64,000 nucleotides of DNA from Paenibacillus brevis (GTDB lineage Bacteria > Bacillota > Bacilli > Paenibacillales > Paenibacillaceae): assembly GCF_018919145.1 (NCBI RefSeq), contig NZ_JAHLQJ010000010.1, positions 1 to 64,000 of the forward strand, in the 5' to 3' direction. Below the pieces are notes generated by a model. That model saw only the letters and a list, made by a program, of their open reading frames with translations, did no database searches and had not been told where the DNA came from. Shown here piece after piece: positions 26,731 to 34,109 of the stretch; within the stretch, counting starts at the first letter, position 1; each line of letters opens with the position of its first letter. The position numbers and the translations under genes are program-made.

Positions 26731-28062
26731 ATGTATTTACACGGTACCAGCAAAATTAACTCCAGCGGGCATCTGGAAATCGGCGGTTGTGATACGGTCG
26801 ATTTGAAGCAAACCTATGGCACCCCGCTATACATCATGGATGAAGCCCTCATTCGGCAAAGATGCCGCGAATATATGGATGCGTTCCGAGCTTCCGGCCT
26901 GACGTTCCAGGTGGCTTATGCCAGCAAGGCATTTTGTGTAAAGGCCATGTGCCGTCTTGTTGATGATGAAGGATTGTCTCTCGATGTGGTGTCTGAAGGA
27001 GAACTATACACTGCGCTGCAGGCGGGATTCCCGGCTGAACGCATTCATTTTCATGGGAATAACAAGACTCCTGAAGAGCTGGAGATGGCGATATCCGCTC
27101 AGATAGGCTGTTTTGTAGTAGACAATTTCATTGAAATGCAAATGCTTCAGGCACTTGCGGAAGAGAAGAACGTATCGGTTAATATCTTGCTTAGAGTAAC
27201 GCCGGGCGTAGAAGCTCATACGCACGAGTACATTTCTACGGGCCAAACCGATTCGAAATTCGGCTTCGACATCGGTAACGGGTCTGCCTTTGAAGCAGTG
27301 AAGCAGGCTTCGGGCAGCCGTAATCTCAAGCTGTTGGGACTGCATTCTCATATCGGCTCTCAAATCTTCGAGGTTGACGGCTTCCAATTGGCGGTAAGCA
27401 GAGTAGCTGACTTCAGTCTGGAAGTGAAGCGCGAACTGGATGTCACCTTTAAGGTGATTAATCTGGGAGGAGGCTTTGGCATCCGCTATATGGAGGGAGA
27501 TACTCCTCTGGCTGTCGCAGAATATGTGAAGGCGATTACCGATGCGGTGAAGAAGTTCTTCGCTGAAGGTTATCCTCAGCTTCCTGAAATTTGGGTAGAA
27601 CCGGGGCGCAGTATTGTCGGCGATGCCGGGACGACCTTGTATACTGTTGGAACAAGCAAGGATATTCCTGGCGTGAGAAAATACGTGGCTGTGGATGGAG
27701 GAATGACAGATAATCCTCGTCCGGCACTCTATGAGTCTAAGTATGAAGCCATGCTGGCTAACCGGGGATTAGACCGCGTGGAGGAGACCGTATCGATAGC
27801 CGGTAAATGCTGTGAGAGCGGCGACATGCTGATTTGGGATTTGGAGCTGCCGAAGGTCAACTCAGGTGACCTGCTGGCCGTATCCTGCACGGGAGCTTAT
27901 AACTATGCAATGGCAAGCAACTACAACCGGATTCGCCGTCCGGCAGTTGTATTTGTGCAGGACGGTCACAGCGATCTGGTTGTCCGTCGTGAGTCCTTCG
28001 AGGATATTACAGCTTGTGACCTGGTTCCGGAGCGGATTGTCAAGCAGCCCTCATTCAAATAA
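26731..28062 (+). CDS. lysA: Diaminopimelate decarboxylase
   Basis: 443 residues of the fold-III PLP enzymes. The PLP lysine is in AYASKAFCVKAM, and VSEGELYTAL, HFHGNNKTPEEL, NLGGGFGIRY, EPGRSIVGDAG and CCESGDMLIWD mark substrate and cofactor sites. It makes lysine from meso-diaminopimelate. Its place after spoVAF and before ppiB matches Bacillus. Confidence 0.96.
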   Translation: MYLHGTSKINSSGHLEIGGCDTVDLKQTYGTPLYIMDEALIRQRCREYMDAFRASGLTFQVAYASKAFCVKAMCRLVDDEGLSLDVVSEGELYTALQAGFPAERIHFHGNNKTPEELEMAISAQIGCFVVDNFIEMQMLQALAEEKNVSVNILLRVTPGVEAHTHEYISTGQTDSKFGFDIGNGSAFEAVKQASGSRNLKLLGLHSHIGSQIFEVDGFQLAVSRVADFSLEVKRELDVTFKVINLGGGFGIRYMEGDTPLAVAEYVKAITDAVKKFFAEGYPQLPEIWVEPGRSIVGDAGTTLYTVGTSKDIPGVRKYVAVDGGMTDNPRPALYESKYEAMLANRGLDRVEETVSIAGKCCESGDMLIWDLELPKVNSGDLLAVSCTGAYNYAMASNYNRIRRPAVVFVQDGHSDLVVRRESFEDITACDLVPERIVKQPSFK

Positions 28063-28152
28063 TCAGCGTATGGATTTTGCTCCCGGCGCTTTTTCATAGT
28101 ACACTGTAATAGGTTTGTCCAAATTGTAACTATGAAGAAGGAAGTGACCGAT

Positions 28153-28590
28153 ATGAAAAAGGGTAAAATCGTATTGGAAAAGGGCGGAGAAGTGGAAATT
28201 CAGTTTCTGCCTGAGGAAGCACCGGGTACGGTAGCGAATTTTGAGAAGCTGGCTAACTCCGGATTCTATAATGGCTTGACGTTCCACCGTGTCATTCCGG
28301 GCTTCGTCGCTCAAGGCGGCTGCCCGACAGGCAACGGCACAGGCGGTCCGGGGTATACCATCAAATGTGAAACAGCAACCAATACAACCAAGCATGAGCG
28401 TGGAGTATTGTCGATGGCGCATGCAGGCAAGGACACCGGCGGAAGCCAGTTCTTTATCGTGTATGAGCCGCAGCCGCACTTGAACGGTGTGCATACCGTA
28501 TTCGGTAAAGTAACTTCGGGTATGGAACTTGTGGATCAGGTCCGTCCTGGGGACAAGATGAAGGAAGTTACGGTGTGGGACGAGGCATAA
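28153..28590 (+). CDS. ppiB: Cyclophilin-type peptidyl-prolyl isomerase
   Basis: 145 residues: [13 protein letters not shown] (catalytic Arg), [19 protein letters not shown] and the [12 protein letters not shown] block. Cytosolic since no signal peptide is present. ATG 28153 is chosen with GAAGGAAGTG upstream rather than the in-frame ATG 28132, which lies on that site. Confidence 0.94.
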   Translation: MKKGKIVLEKGGEVEIQFLPEEAPGTVANFEKLANSGFYNGLTFHRVIPGFVAQGGCPTGNGTGGPGYTIKCETATNTTKHERGVLSMAHAGKDTGGSQFFIVYEPQPHLNGVHTVFGKVTSGMELVDQVRPGDKMKEVTVWDEA

Positions 28591-28608
28591 GAGAGTAACA
28601 CAATATAA

Positions 28609-28640
28609 AAAGAACCGGACTATATTCCGGTTCTTTTTTT
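28609..28640 (+). terminator. Terminator of ppiB
   Basis: AAAGAACCGG pairs with CCGGTTCTTT, followed by a run of T. Confidence 0.9.
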
Positions 28641-28675
28641 CGTCAAGAAAGCTGAAAAGTCGGCCGTGTATAACT

Positions 28676-28897
28676 TTAGTCCGCTTGATCGGCCTCATCC
28701 TCGGCTTCCTCGCGGAAGCCTTCAATGGCGTGCAGGCGTTTCTGGTTCTTCGCCTCGAGCTGTTGCTTCTCCTGCGACGAGATTTCCTCCGCATGTTCGG
28801 CTAAATACTGTTCGTTCTCCCGGAAGTTTTGAATCGTATTTCCGATGTTTGTTTGAATTTTCTCAAGATTATCTGAGCGATCGTCAGGCTTTGCCAT
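28676..28897 (-). CDS. tlp: Small acid-soluble spore protein Tlp
   Basis: 73 residues beginning MAKPDDRSDNLEKIQTNI, the family hallmark, and ending in a Glu/Asp-rich tail. Hydrophilic, with no Cys or Trp. It is made in the forespore and degraded at germination. AGGAGG is nine bases before the ATG. It is the last recognisable host gene before the prophage integrase. Confidence 0.92.
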   Translation of the reverse strand: MAKPDDRSDNLEKIQTNIGNTIQNFRENEQYLAEHAEEISSQEKQQLEAKNQKRLHAIEGFREEAEDEADQAD

Positions 28898-28944
28898 CGT
28901 ATTTTCCTCCTGTGATTGGTATCTTTTCAGACTGAAATCAACCC

Positions 28945-28974
28945 TATTGTCGCTCGATCCGCAATGAATTATGC
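28945..28974 (-). promoter_or_regulatory. Possible sigma-G promoter of tlp
   Basis: On the minus strand, GCATA (28974-28970), an 18-bp spacer and GACAATA (28951-28945). The -35 is ideal for sigma G; the -10 keeps four of six consensus bases. Confidence 0.35.
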
Positions 28975-29084
28975 ATCAGTGTGAAAGGGCTCCTTGATTT
29001 TTCATGGGGTAAATGTTAACATCCAAAGTGCAACTATCAATTTCATAGCATCCTTCGGGGCAGGAACAATGTCCCTTAATATAT

Positions 29085-29128
29085 AAAAACGCCGAAATCC
29101 CAACTATATCAAGGGAATCGGCGTTTTT
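29085..29128. terminator. Probable terminator of the integrase gene
   Basis: AAAAACGCCGA pairs with TCGGCGTTTTT, extended inside by a CCC/GGG pairing. A-run and T-run make it bidirectional. Confidence 0.8.
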
Positions 29129-29131
29129 ATT

Positions 29132-29175
29132 TTGGTAGTAATTCTTATTTGGTAGGTTTTTTGGTAGGAAATCAG
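29132..29175. other. Candidate attL region with integrase arm-type repeats
   Basis: TTGGTAG occurs at 29132, 29149 and 29161, directly beyond the 3' end of int. The last copy merges into GTAGGAAATCAG (29164-29175), which recurs at 58850-58861. Short spaced repeats next to an integrase gene are typical arm-type sites. Core identity is uncertain. Confidence 0.35.
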
Positions 29176-29211
29176 AGAAAATTAAGTGTCCCTATAGGCA
29201 TTTAAGGGACA

Positions 29212-30357
29212 TCATTTTAACATCTCATCAAGTTTACTTACCGCTTCACTTTGCATGTTTGGCATGAGGTGTGAGTACAGATCTAAGGTAACTTTGATCG
29301 ACGAATGCCCAAGTAATTCCTGGACAACCTTCGGATGTGCGCCTGATGTAAGTAGCAAAGAGGCGCAAGTGTGCCTAAGATCGTGAAATCTGATATAGCG
29401 CATGTTGGTGTTATTAACGACTCTCTTCCAAAACTTATGGAAGTTGCCAACACTTGCAGGCTTTCCGTCAGGGTCGCAAATTACAAACCCATCATCTTTG
29501 AATTCCCTTCCTGCTTCCCAGCATTCTTGTACAATCATGGCTTTGTGCTTTTTTAACTCACTGCTTACATGTTTTGAAAACGTTATTGACCTTTCAGCGT
29601 TTTGATTCTTGCCGCCTTCTTTAACGCGCCCCTTGGGCTTGAGTGTCTGTCTTATTCTGATTTGAGAGTTCTTCATGTCTACATCTTTCCAACGGAGACC
29701 TAAGATTTCACCTCTGCGCATCCCCGTATAAATTGCCAAGACGAATAGAATTTTTTGTCGATGCTCCAACACTTCAAAGAACTTTTTAACCTCATTGACA
29801 GTCCAGTAATCAACCTTTGGCTTGCTTGCCCGCGGCTTTGATCCGTCATCCAGCAGATCAAAAGGGTTCTTTACAATCAATTCTTTCTTCTGCGCTGCTC
29901 TATATGCGGTCTGTACCAAATTGAATATTTTCCTGATCGTACCATCAGCCAACTTATCTCCCGTGGCCCCATTGGTTCCTGGGGCAAGAACCTTCTCTTG
30001 CAACGATTTGACAAGTCTTTCGATATCGTCGACGGTAAGTTTTTGGAAAAGGATATTTCCGATCACAGGGGTGATATGGTTTTTGATGTGTCCCTTATTG
30101 GTTTCCCGCGACTCTGGGGAAAGGTCTTGTTTGTTATCCACAAAATAATTCATGTATTCGGTAACGGTCATTTTTGAGGGATCAACATATTGCCCCTTTT
30201 CCCAATCAACGCGAGCCTGACGTTCAGCCGATCGAGCGGCCCCTTTAGTTTCAAATCCACGCTCTTTGATGGTTTTTCGTCCGCCATCTCTTTTCTTTAC
30301 CTCGAATGCATAATAATAATGCTCCTTACCTTTTTTTGTATAAGGGTATACCGGCAT
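29212..30357 (-). CDS. int: Phage tyrosine-type integrase
   Basis: 381 residues. An N-terminal arm-binding domain (1-60, KRDGGRKTIKERGFETKG) is followed by a SAM-like core-binding domain (about 62-170) and a catalytic domain (about 180-375) with R214 in TGMRRGE, H325-x-x-R328 in HDLRH, H351 in LLGHSS and nucleophile Y361 in LDLYSHL. It is intact. It points towards the host gene tlp, so attL should lie beyond its 3' end. Confidence 0.94.
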   Translation of the reverse strand: MPVYPYTKKGKEHYYYAFEVKKRDGGRKTIKERGFETKGAARSAERQARVDWEKGQYVDPSKMTVTEYMNYFVDNKQDLSPESRETNKGHIKNHITPVIGNILFQKLTVDDIERLVKSLQEKVLAPGTNGATGDKLADGTIRKIFNLVQTAYRAAQKKELIVKNPFDLLDDGSKPRASKPKVDYWTVNEVKKFFEVLEHRQKILFVLAIYTGMRRGEILGLRWKDVDMKNSQIRIRQTLKPKGRVKEGGKNQNAERSITFSKHVSSELKKHKAMIVQECWEAGREFKDDGFVICDPDGKPASVGNFHKFWKRVVNNTNMRYIRFHDLRHTCASLLLTSGAHPKVVQELLGHSSIKVTLDLYSHLMPNMQSEAVSKLDEMLK

Positions 30358-30565
30358 TCACGAACCTCCTTGTCCAAACATTTAAATATCCCCATTTTAG
30401 CAAATAAGGTGACGGTCTACAACGAAATAAGCTCACAGGGCACAAAAGTTGGTTTTTGTTCCATTTTGTTAGAAAAATAATCTAAAAAGAATATAAATGT
30501 TAGTGATTTCGTTAGCTTTTAACCTGTTATATTTGTACCATGGAGATTCGAGAGACGGACACCAC

Positions 30566-30614
30566 GGGGCGTACACGCCTCATCAACGGTCGGGCAGATG
30601 CGCCGGCCTTTTTT
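30566..30614 (+). ncRNA. Candidate small RNA: two hairpins ending in a terminator
   Basis: GGGGCG (30566-30571) and CGCCTC (30576-30581) enclose a TACA loop. GGTCGG (30588-30593) and CCGGCC (30603-30608) form a second stem followed by six T. A TATATT box lies at 30528-30533. No reading frame fits, so a short transcript of unknown role is possible. Confidence 0.3.
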
Positions 30615-30749
30615 ATTGGTGCAAAGCTCCGATCCGATATCTCCCTACTCTCGCCCTGACAAAGCGGTCGCGAACGCGTCAGGGCGGTAGATGGTGCAGC
30701 ATGCTGGCAATGGACCACCCGAGCCGTTAGGCGGCATGCTGTTACTTAT

Positions 30750-30820
30750 GCGGGTATGGTCTAAAGGTTGGGCCGCAGCCTTCCAAGCTGCAGATGCGGG
30801 TTCGAGTCCCGCTGCTCGAT
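30750..30820 (+). tRNA. tRNA-Gly(UCC)
   Basis: The anticodon stem GCAGC/GCTGC holds the loop CTTCCAA (anticodon UCC, with U33). The T arm is GCGGG-TTCGAGT-CCCGC and the D stem is GTCT/GGGC. The acceptor GCGGGTA/TGCTCGA pairs with two G-U pairs, and position 1-72 is a G-A mismatch. CCA is not encoded. Confidence 0.8.
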
Positions 30821-30925
30821 TTTATTAATGTGAGGGTTTCGCGTTGGCCGGTGCTGTTTTCCCTCTACAAAAAGCCTGAACCGGACGGATTGGCGGTAGC
30901 CGATATAATTACCGCTATTTATTGT

Positions 30926-30997
30926 ATCAACGTGGTGTAACGGGTAAACACATGCGGTAGCCAACCGCAAGCTGCTGGTTCAACTCCAGCCGTTGGT
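30926..30997 (+). tRNA. tRNA-like gene, anticodon GCC (Gly), aberrant A33
   Basis: Acceptor ATCAACG/CGTTGGT (one U-G pair), D stem GTGT/ACAC, anticodon stem TGCGG/CCGCA and T arm GCTGG-TTCAACT-CCAGC are all well formed in 72 bases. The anticodon loop is TAGCCAA: the nearly invariant U33 is A. It may be a nonstandard or inactive phage tRNA. CCA is not encoded. Confidence 0.65.
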
Positions 30998-31085
30998 TTT
31001 CAATTCTATTAACTCCAAGCCTGCCAATAAAACAGGGTGCCGATCTCCTTTCCCCCTTATGGGTGTGCTGACCACAGGCACGAGG

Positions 31086-31158
31086 ATGCGCTGAGATACG
31101 CATAGGCGCATAAAGGCTGGATCGTGGAGGCTGCCGCTGCCTGAGTAAAGCGGCTTTT
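31086..31158 (+). terminator. Structured segment with intrinsic terminator before 31237
   Basis: GCCGCT (31133-31138) pairs with AGCGGC (31149-31154), then TTTT. Upstream, ATGCGC (31086-31091) can pair with either CGCAT (31099-31103) or GCGCAT (31106-31111). Confidence 0.5.
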
Positions 31159-31236
31159 AATGTCTTGGGAATTGCAGGAAAAACCTCGAATACAGCGAAT
31201 ATGTCCTGTATAATACGCTGATGGAGGTGATTTTTT

Positions 31237-31464
31237 TTGAAATTACACATGGAATCAGTAAAACATGGAAACATTGGCGGCAAGATGTATGCAGCACATT
31301 ATACTGAGCTGCCCGACGGACAATATCTTGCAGTTATCGCAGCAACCGATCCGGCCGAGGTTGATTCAGGCGGCAGCCTCACGAAGACATGCTCCACAAA
31401 AGAGGAAGCCTTAGCGTCCATTGAAGATGCTTGGGCTGACTTGGAAAAATCGGCATTGCATTAA
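31237..31464 (+). CDS. Small phage protein, possibly HicB-like fold
   Basis: 75 residues, starting at TTG 31237 with GGAGG nine bases before; ATG 31249 is an alternative. A pattern of strands (GGKMYAAHYTELPDGQYLAVI) followed by a C-terminal helix (TKEEALASIEDAWADLEKS) recalls HicB-type half-domains. No HicA partner is adjacent, so this is only a structural guess. Confidence 0.6.
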   Translation: MKLHMESVKHGNIGGKMYAAHYTELPDGQYLAVIAATDPAEVDSGGSLTKTCSTKEEALASIEDAWADLEKSALH

Positions 31465-31514
31465 GCTGGTCGAGAAGGAAATACTCTCCTGGCGTCGAAA
31501 CTTGATGCTGGGAG

Positions 31515-31727
31515 GTGAGTGAGATTAAGTACAAGTATTTCTACATGGTTGAATGGTTCGATAAAGTTGAACTTATATTAGCAGAATCAACTGAAGAGGC
31601 TCTTTTATTATTCTTTAAACATCAAAAAGAAGAGCGAGAGAAGAATGATATGAGGCTTTCGTTTGATCCAAGAGAATTGAAAGTTAGGCAGTTACAAAGA
31701 GAAGACTTAGTAGTTAAGGCACCCTAA
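31515..31727 (+). CDS. Small phage protein of unknown function
   Basis: About 61-70 residues, alpha/beta, highly charged (VEWFDKVELILAESTEEALL). The start is unclear. GTG 31515 overlaps the only ribosome binding site (GGGAGG). ATG 31542 has none, and ATT 31524 is the codon at proper spacing. Its 3' end overlaps the next terminator. Confidence 0.55.
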   Translation: MSEIKYKYFYMVEWFDKVELILAESTEEALLLFFKHQKEEREKNDMRLSFDPRELKVRQLQREDLVVKAP

Positions 31728-31741
31728 CCGGTGCTTTTTCT
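31718..31741 (+). terminator. Terminator
   Basis: GCACC (31720-31724) pairs with GGTGC (31731-31735) followed by five T, overlapping the end of the gene at 31515. Confidence 0.65.
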
Positions 31742-31802
31742 TTTGCTCAAAAGGGTAATCCTCCCAAATGTCGAATTACATCGACAACGGAGGTGGATTT
31801 TA

Positions 31803-32006
31803 ATGAATTTATTTGAAGGCGTTAAACCCGACAATTTGATGGGGATGAATTTCATCAAATTGATTGCCTTGTATATACTGCTGCCTACAGTTACAGCCGG
31901 GCTTATACTATGGTATCTAAAGGCTAACGGTAAGATTATTGGAATTGTAGCAACAGCGGTGAGTCTTATCGGTTTGTATTTCATGGTTATGAATGGTTTG
32001 AAGTAA
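31803..32006 (+). CDS. Small two-helix membrane protein
   Basis: 67 residues with two membrane helices (about 18-40 and 45-63) in an otherwise short chain. ATG 31803 has CGGAGGTGG 10 bases upstream; the longer open frame crosses a terminator. Position in the early region argues against the lysis holin, which is at 55017. Function unknown. Confidence 0.65.
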   Translation: MNLFEGVKPDNLMGMNFIKLIALYILLPTVTAGLILWYLKANGKIIGIVATAVSLIGLYFMVMNGLK

Positions 32007-32039
32007 AGTAATGGTGAACGGAGGGATGGACGATGCACG

Positions 32040-32726
32040 ATGGCTGAATCAAAAGAGAATTACGTCAAAGTGCCGCATTGGCTAATGGAATACCTTATGA
32101 CTGCCGATTTGAATATGACGCAGTTTCGGATCGTAAATGCGATCATTCGACATACATTCGGATACCAGCAAATAGAACGCTGGCTGTCCCTCGAATTTCT
32201 CGCTGAACTCACCCAGTGTGATAAAAGACAAGTCAGACGGGAATTGAATCGGCTGATTGAAGCTGGCGTGATCATTGCTAGGCAAGAAGGGAAACGCAGA
32301 TATTTACGTATTAATCGTAAGAAAACCGATAAAATAGAGGACTCATTAGACCTCTTAAAAGGGGACTCGTTAGACCTCTATTTAGAGGACTCATTAGACC
32401 CCCATATAAAAAAAGAATTAAAGAAAGAAGATAAAGAAAAAATATACACCTATCTCGAAAAGGAAGATCACGTATTTATCGAAATATACCTGAAGCATTT
32501 TAAACGGAATATGAAGAAGCAGCATATGAAGGTGAGTGAAGAACAGCATCATTGGATTCTTTCTCAAATCGAGCATATAGAATCAAATGGAGTGGATATA
32601 GATCTGTGGGAAGAACAGGTGAGAGATCATTTTAAACACCTATCTCCAGATAATAACGGGAACATCATTCCTTTCCTCTATGCTTCATACAGGCGATTCG
32701 ATGAAAGGATGTTCGATCAATTCTAA
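32040..32726 (+). CDS. Phage replication protein O-like
   Basis: 228 residues. The N-terminal domain (about 5-90) matches the replication protein O family: VPHWLMEYLMTADLNMTQFR, IRHTFGYQ and a winged-helix segment LAELTQCDKRQVRRELNRL. The middle (about 100-123) is three copies of an eight-residue DSLD repeat encoded by the DNA iterons, then a Lys/Glu-rich linker and a helical C-terminal domain (about 140-228) that in such proteins contacts the helicase loader. The ATG is 15 bases after GGAGGGA, and an overlapping four-codon frame (ATG 32032) lies across it. Confidence 0.82.
   Translation: MAESKENYVKVPHWLMEYLMTADLNMTQFRIVNAIIRHTFGYQQIERWLSLEFLAELTQCDKRQVRRELNRLIEAGVIIARQEGKRRYLRINRKKTDKIEDSLDLLKGDSLDLYLEDSLDPHIKKELKKEDKEKIYTYLEKEDHVFIEIYLKHFKRNMKKQHMKVSEEQHHWILSQIEHIESNGVDIDLWEEQVRDHFKHLSPDNNGNIIPFLYASYRRFDERMFDQF
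32336..32403 (+). repeat. Three 24-bp iterons within the O-like gene, candidate replication origin
   Basis: GGACTCATTAGACCTC at 32339, GGACTCGTTAGACCTC at 32363 and GGACTCATTAGACCCC at 32387 repeat at exactly 24-bp intervals. An AT-rich tract (about 32404-32450) follows directly. This mirrors the lambda ori, where O binds iterons within its own gene next to an AT-rich unwinding element. Confidence 0.7.
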
Positions 32727-32743
32727 CTGAATACGGCTATGGC

Positions 32744-32770
32744 GGTCACTCAATTGCGAGTGGCCTTTTT
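32744..32770 (+). terminator. Terminator after the O-like gene
   Basis: GGTCACTC pairs with GAGTGGCC (one wobble), then five T. Confidence 0.8.
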
Positions 32771-32794
32771 ATATGCAAAGAAAGGGTGATAGGT

Positions 32795-33337
32795 ATGGAG
32801 ACTGAAAGAGTTCAGGTGCTCATGTTTTACGATAAAGACAATCAACTGGTCGGATCGGTGGGAATTGAGGATAAGGCATACGACAACGCCGAGCTATCCC
32901 GGATAGTGTATGGAGCGATAATGGATGTCTTCTCGGTTGAGGAAGCCAAGAAGATCGCTTATTACAAGTTAGAACATCAATACTTGATGTTTAATATCGC
33001 ATTACTAAATGAAATTGAAGAGGTGAATGATATGCATCAACCGAAAAGCAATAACCCTATTGGACCGCCACCACAAGGAGGATCGTCGGTCAATAACAAA
33101 AGAACGCCGGCATCCTACGCCGCTAACTTGCGTGAAACAGGACTGTTTGAGGTGCGAGAGAAGGTGACGCTGAAACTGAAGGTTATCGAAAAGCTTGTAG
33201 AAACGATGAGAGAGGGGCTTCAGGTGCATGACGAAGTGAATGCTGTTATTCGTTCGCTATTAACAGACCTTGATTTATACGCATCACCAGACGCACAGAA
33301 TGGCACTGTAGAGCGCGAGCGAATCGAGGATGAATAA
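32795..33337 (+). CDS. Phage protein of unknown function
   Basis: 180 residues. An N-terminal alpha/beta segment (1-80, VQVLMFYDKDNQLVGSVGI) precedes a Pro/Gly-rich linker (88-105, NPIGPPPQGGSSVNN) and a helical C-terminus (about 112-170). ATG 32795 has AAAGGGTGATAGG upstream. It is the last gene before the packaging region. No family recognised. Confidence 0.65.
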   Translation: METERVQVLMFYDKDNQLVGSVGIEDKAYDNAELSRIVYGAIMDVFSVEEAKKIAYYKLEHQYLMFNIALLNEIEEVNDMHQPKSNNPIGPPPQGGSSVNNKRTPASYAANLRETGLFEVREKVTLKLKVIEKLVETMREGLQVHDEVNAVIRSLLTDLDLYASPDAQNGTVERERIEDE

Positions 33338-33581
33338 ACACTCGTGGAGGGGTCGGAATGGGTGTCAGCGATCAAATGCGAGCGTCACGGGTCCTTCTGG
33401 GGGATAAATCGGAGTGCGGGTGCGAACGACCCCGATTTTCCGCTAGATTTATTTTCAAAAGTTTAGTTCCGCTTCCGTTTCAAAACACCGGAAAATGAAA
33501 GCCCGTGAAAAATCCTTCGAATTAAGCGACCAGGGGAGCTAGAGCGTAAATACATCAAAAACCGGAAGTTGAGGTGAGGTA
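33338..33581. other. Noncoding region before terminase, candidate cos
   Basis: About 245 bases without a credible gene lie directly before the Nu1-like gene, where lambda has cos. The region holds GTGTCAGCG/GAGCGTCACGG-like half repeats and GGGGTCGG/CGACCCC (near 33351-33358 and 33429-33435) as inverted elements. The cut site itself cannot be identified. Confidence 0.4.
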
Positions 33582-34109
33582 ATGGCCAAAAAGAAAACGG
33601 AAGCAGATAAACTGCATGAGAGGGTCGTCGGCACCGGGGAATTGGCGGCCATTATTGGCAAGTCTGATAGATGGGTTCGGCAGCTCACTGGTGAGGGAAT
33701 CTTAAAGCAGATTGAACGTGGCAAGTACAATCTGGGGGAAACCATTCAGGCGTACGTTGAGCATATGTCTGGGGGAAAGGAAGAGGACAAGAAGCCGCGC
33801 CTGATCGACTATAAAACGGAACACGAAAAGACCAAGGCAGAGAAAGCGGCGCTTGAGCTGGAACAGATGAAAGGCAACCTGCACGCTGCTGCAGATGTTG
33901 AGCTGCTGCTGTCCGATCTTATCCTGACTACAAAGTCACGTTTGCTGGGAGTGCCCAGCCGGATATCAAGTGAATGTGAAAACGAATCGGCGGAAGTCGT
34001 GGAAGGTGTTGTGCGCCGTGAAATTGAAACTGCGCTGACGTCCCTGGCAAAGTACACCCCGGATAAGATTGGGGGCGAGATAGATCATGGTAGCCCAGAA
34101 GACAGTTGA
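33582..34109 (+). CDS. Terminase small subunit, Nu1-like
   Basis: 175 residues. An N-terminal winged-helix DNA-binding segment (about 18-50, GTGELAAIIGKSDRWVRQL) is followed by a charged coiled coil (75-105, EKTKAEKAALELEQMKGNL) and helical C-terminus, the layout of lambda Nu1. GAGGTGAGG precedes the ATG. It recognises cos and recruits the large subunit, whose gene it overlaps by 23 bases. Confidence 0.88.
   Translation: MAKKKTEADKLHERVVGTGELAAIIGKSDRWVRQLTGEGILKQIERGKYNLGETIQAYVEHMSGGKEEDKKPRLIDYKTEHEKTKAEKAALELEQMKGNLHAAADVELLLSDLILTTKSRLLGVPSRISSECENESAEVVEGVVRREIETALTSLAKYTPDKIGGEIDHGSPEDS

Larger units (their letters stand above)
28898..29211. other. Host/prophage junction without genes
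   Basis: The 314 bases between tlp and int hold the tlp promoter candidate, a terminator (29085-29128), repeated TTGGTAG motifs (29132, 29149, 29161), the 12-mer GTAGGAAATCAG (29164-29175) and a TGTCCCT/AGGGACA hairpin (29187-29211). No reading frame with a ribosome binding site is seen. Confidence 0.6.
30358..31236. other. RNA-rich region without protein genes
   Basis: About 880 bases hold a small two-hairpin element with terminator, two inverted repeats (CGCCCTGAC/GTCAGGGCG near 30650-30688; CAGCATGC/GCATGCTG near 30697-30741), a tRNA-Gly, an aberrant tRNA and a further structured segment with terminator. Open frames here lack ribosome binding sites and read through the structures. Confidence 0.6.

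Noticed and set aside
30497..30730. Plus-strand frame of 77 aa between int and the tRNA
   Set aside because: It runs through a terminator and two inverted repeats, has no ribosome binding site and has an implausible composition.
31030..31130. TPP riboswitch, because of GGGTGCC, CTGAGAT and CTGGAT in order
   Set aside because: The helices that define the THI element cannot be formed, no ACCTGAT segment is present, and the downstream gene has no thiamine link.
32330..32410. CRISPR-like array in the O-like gene
   Set aside because: The 24-bp units are direct tandem repeats inside a coding frame with eight-base spacers, not repeat-spacer units; no cas genes are present in the window.
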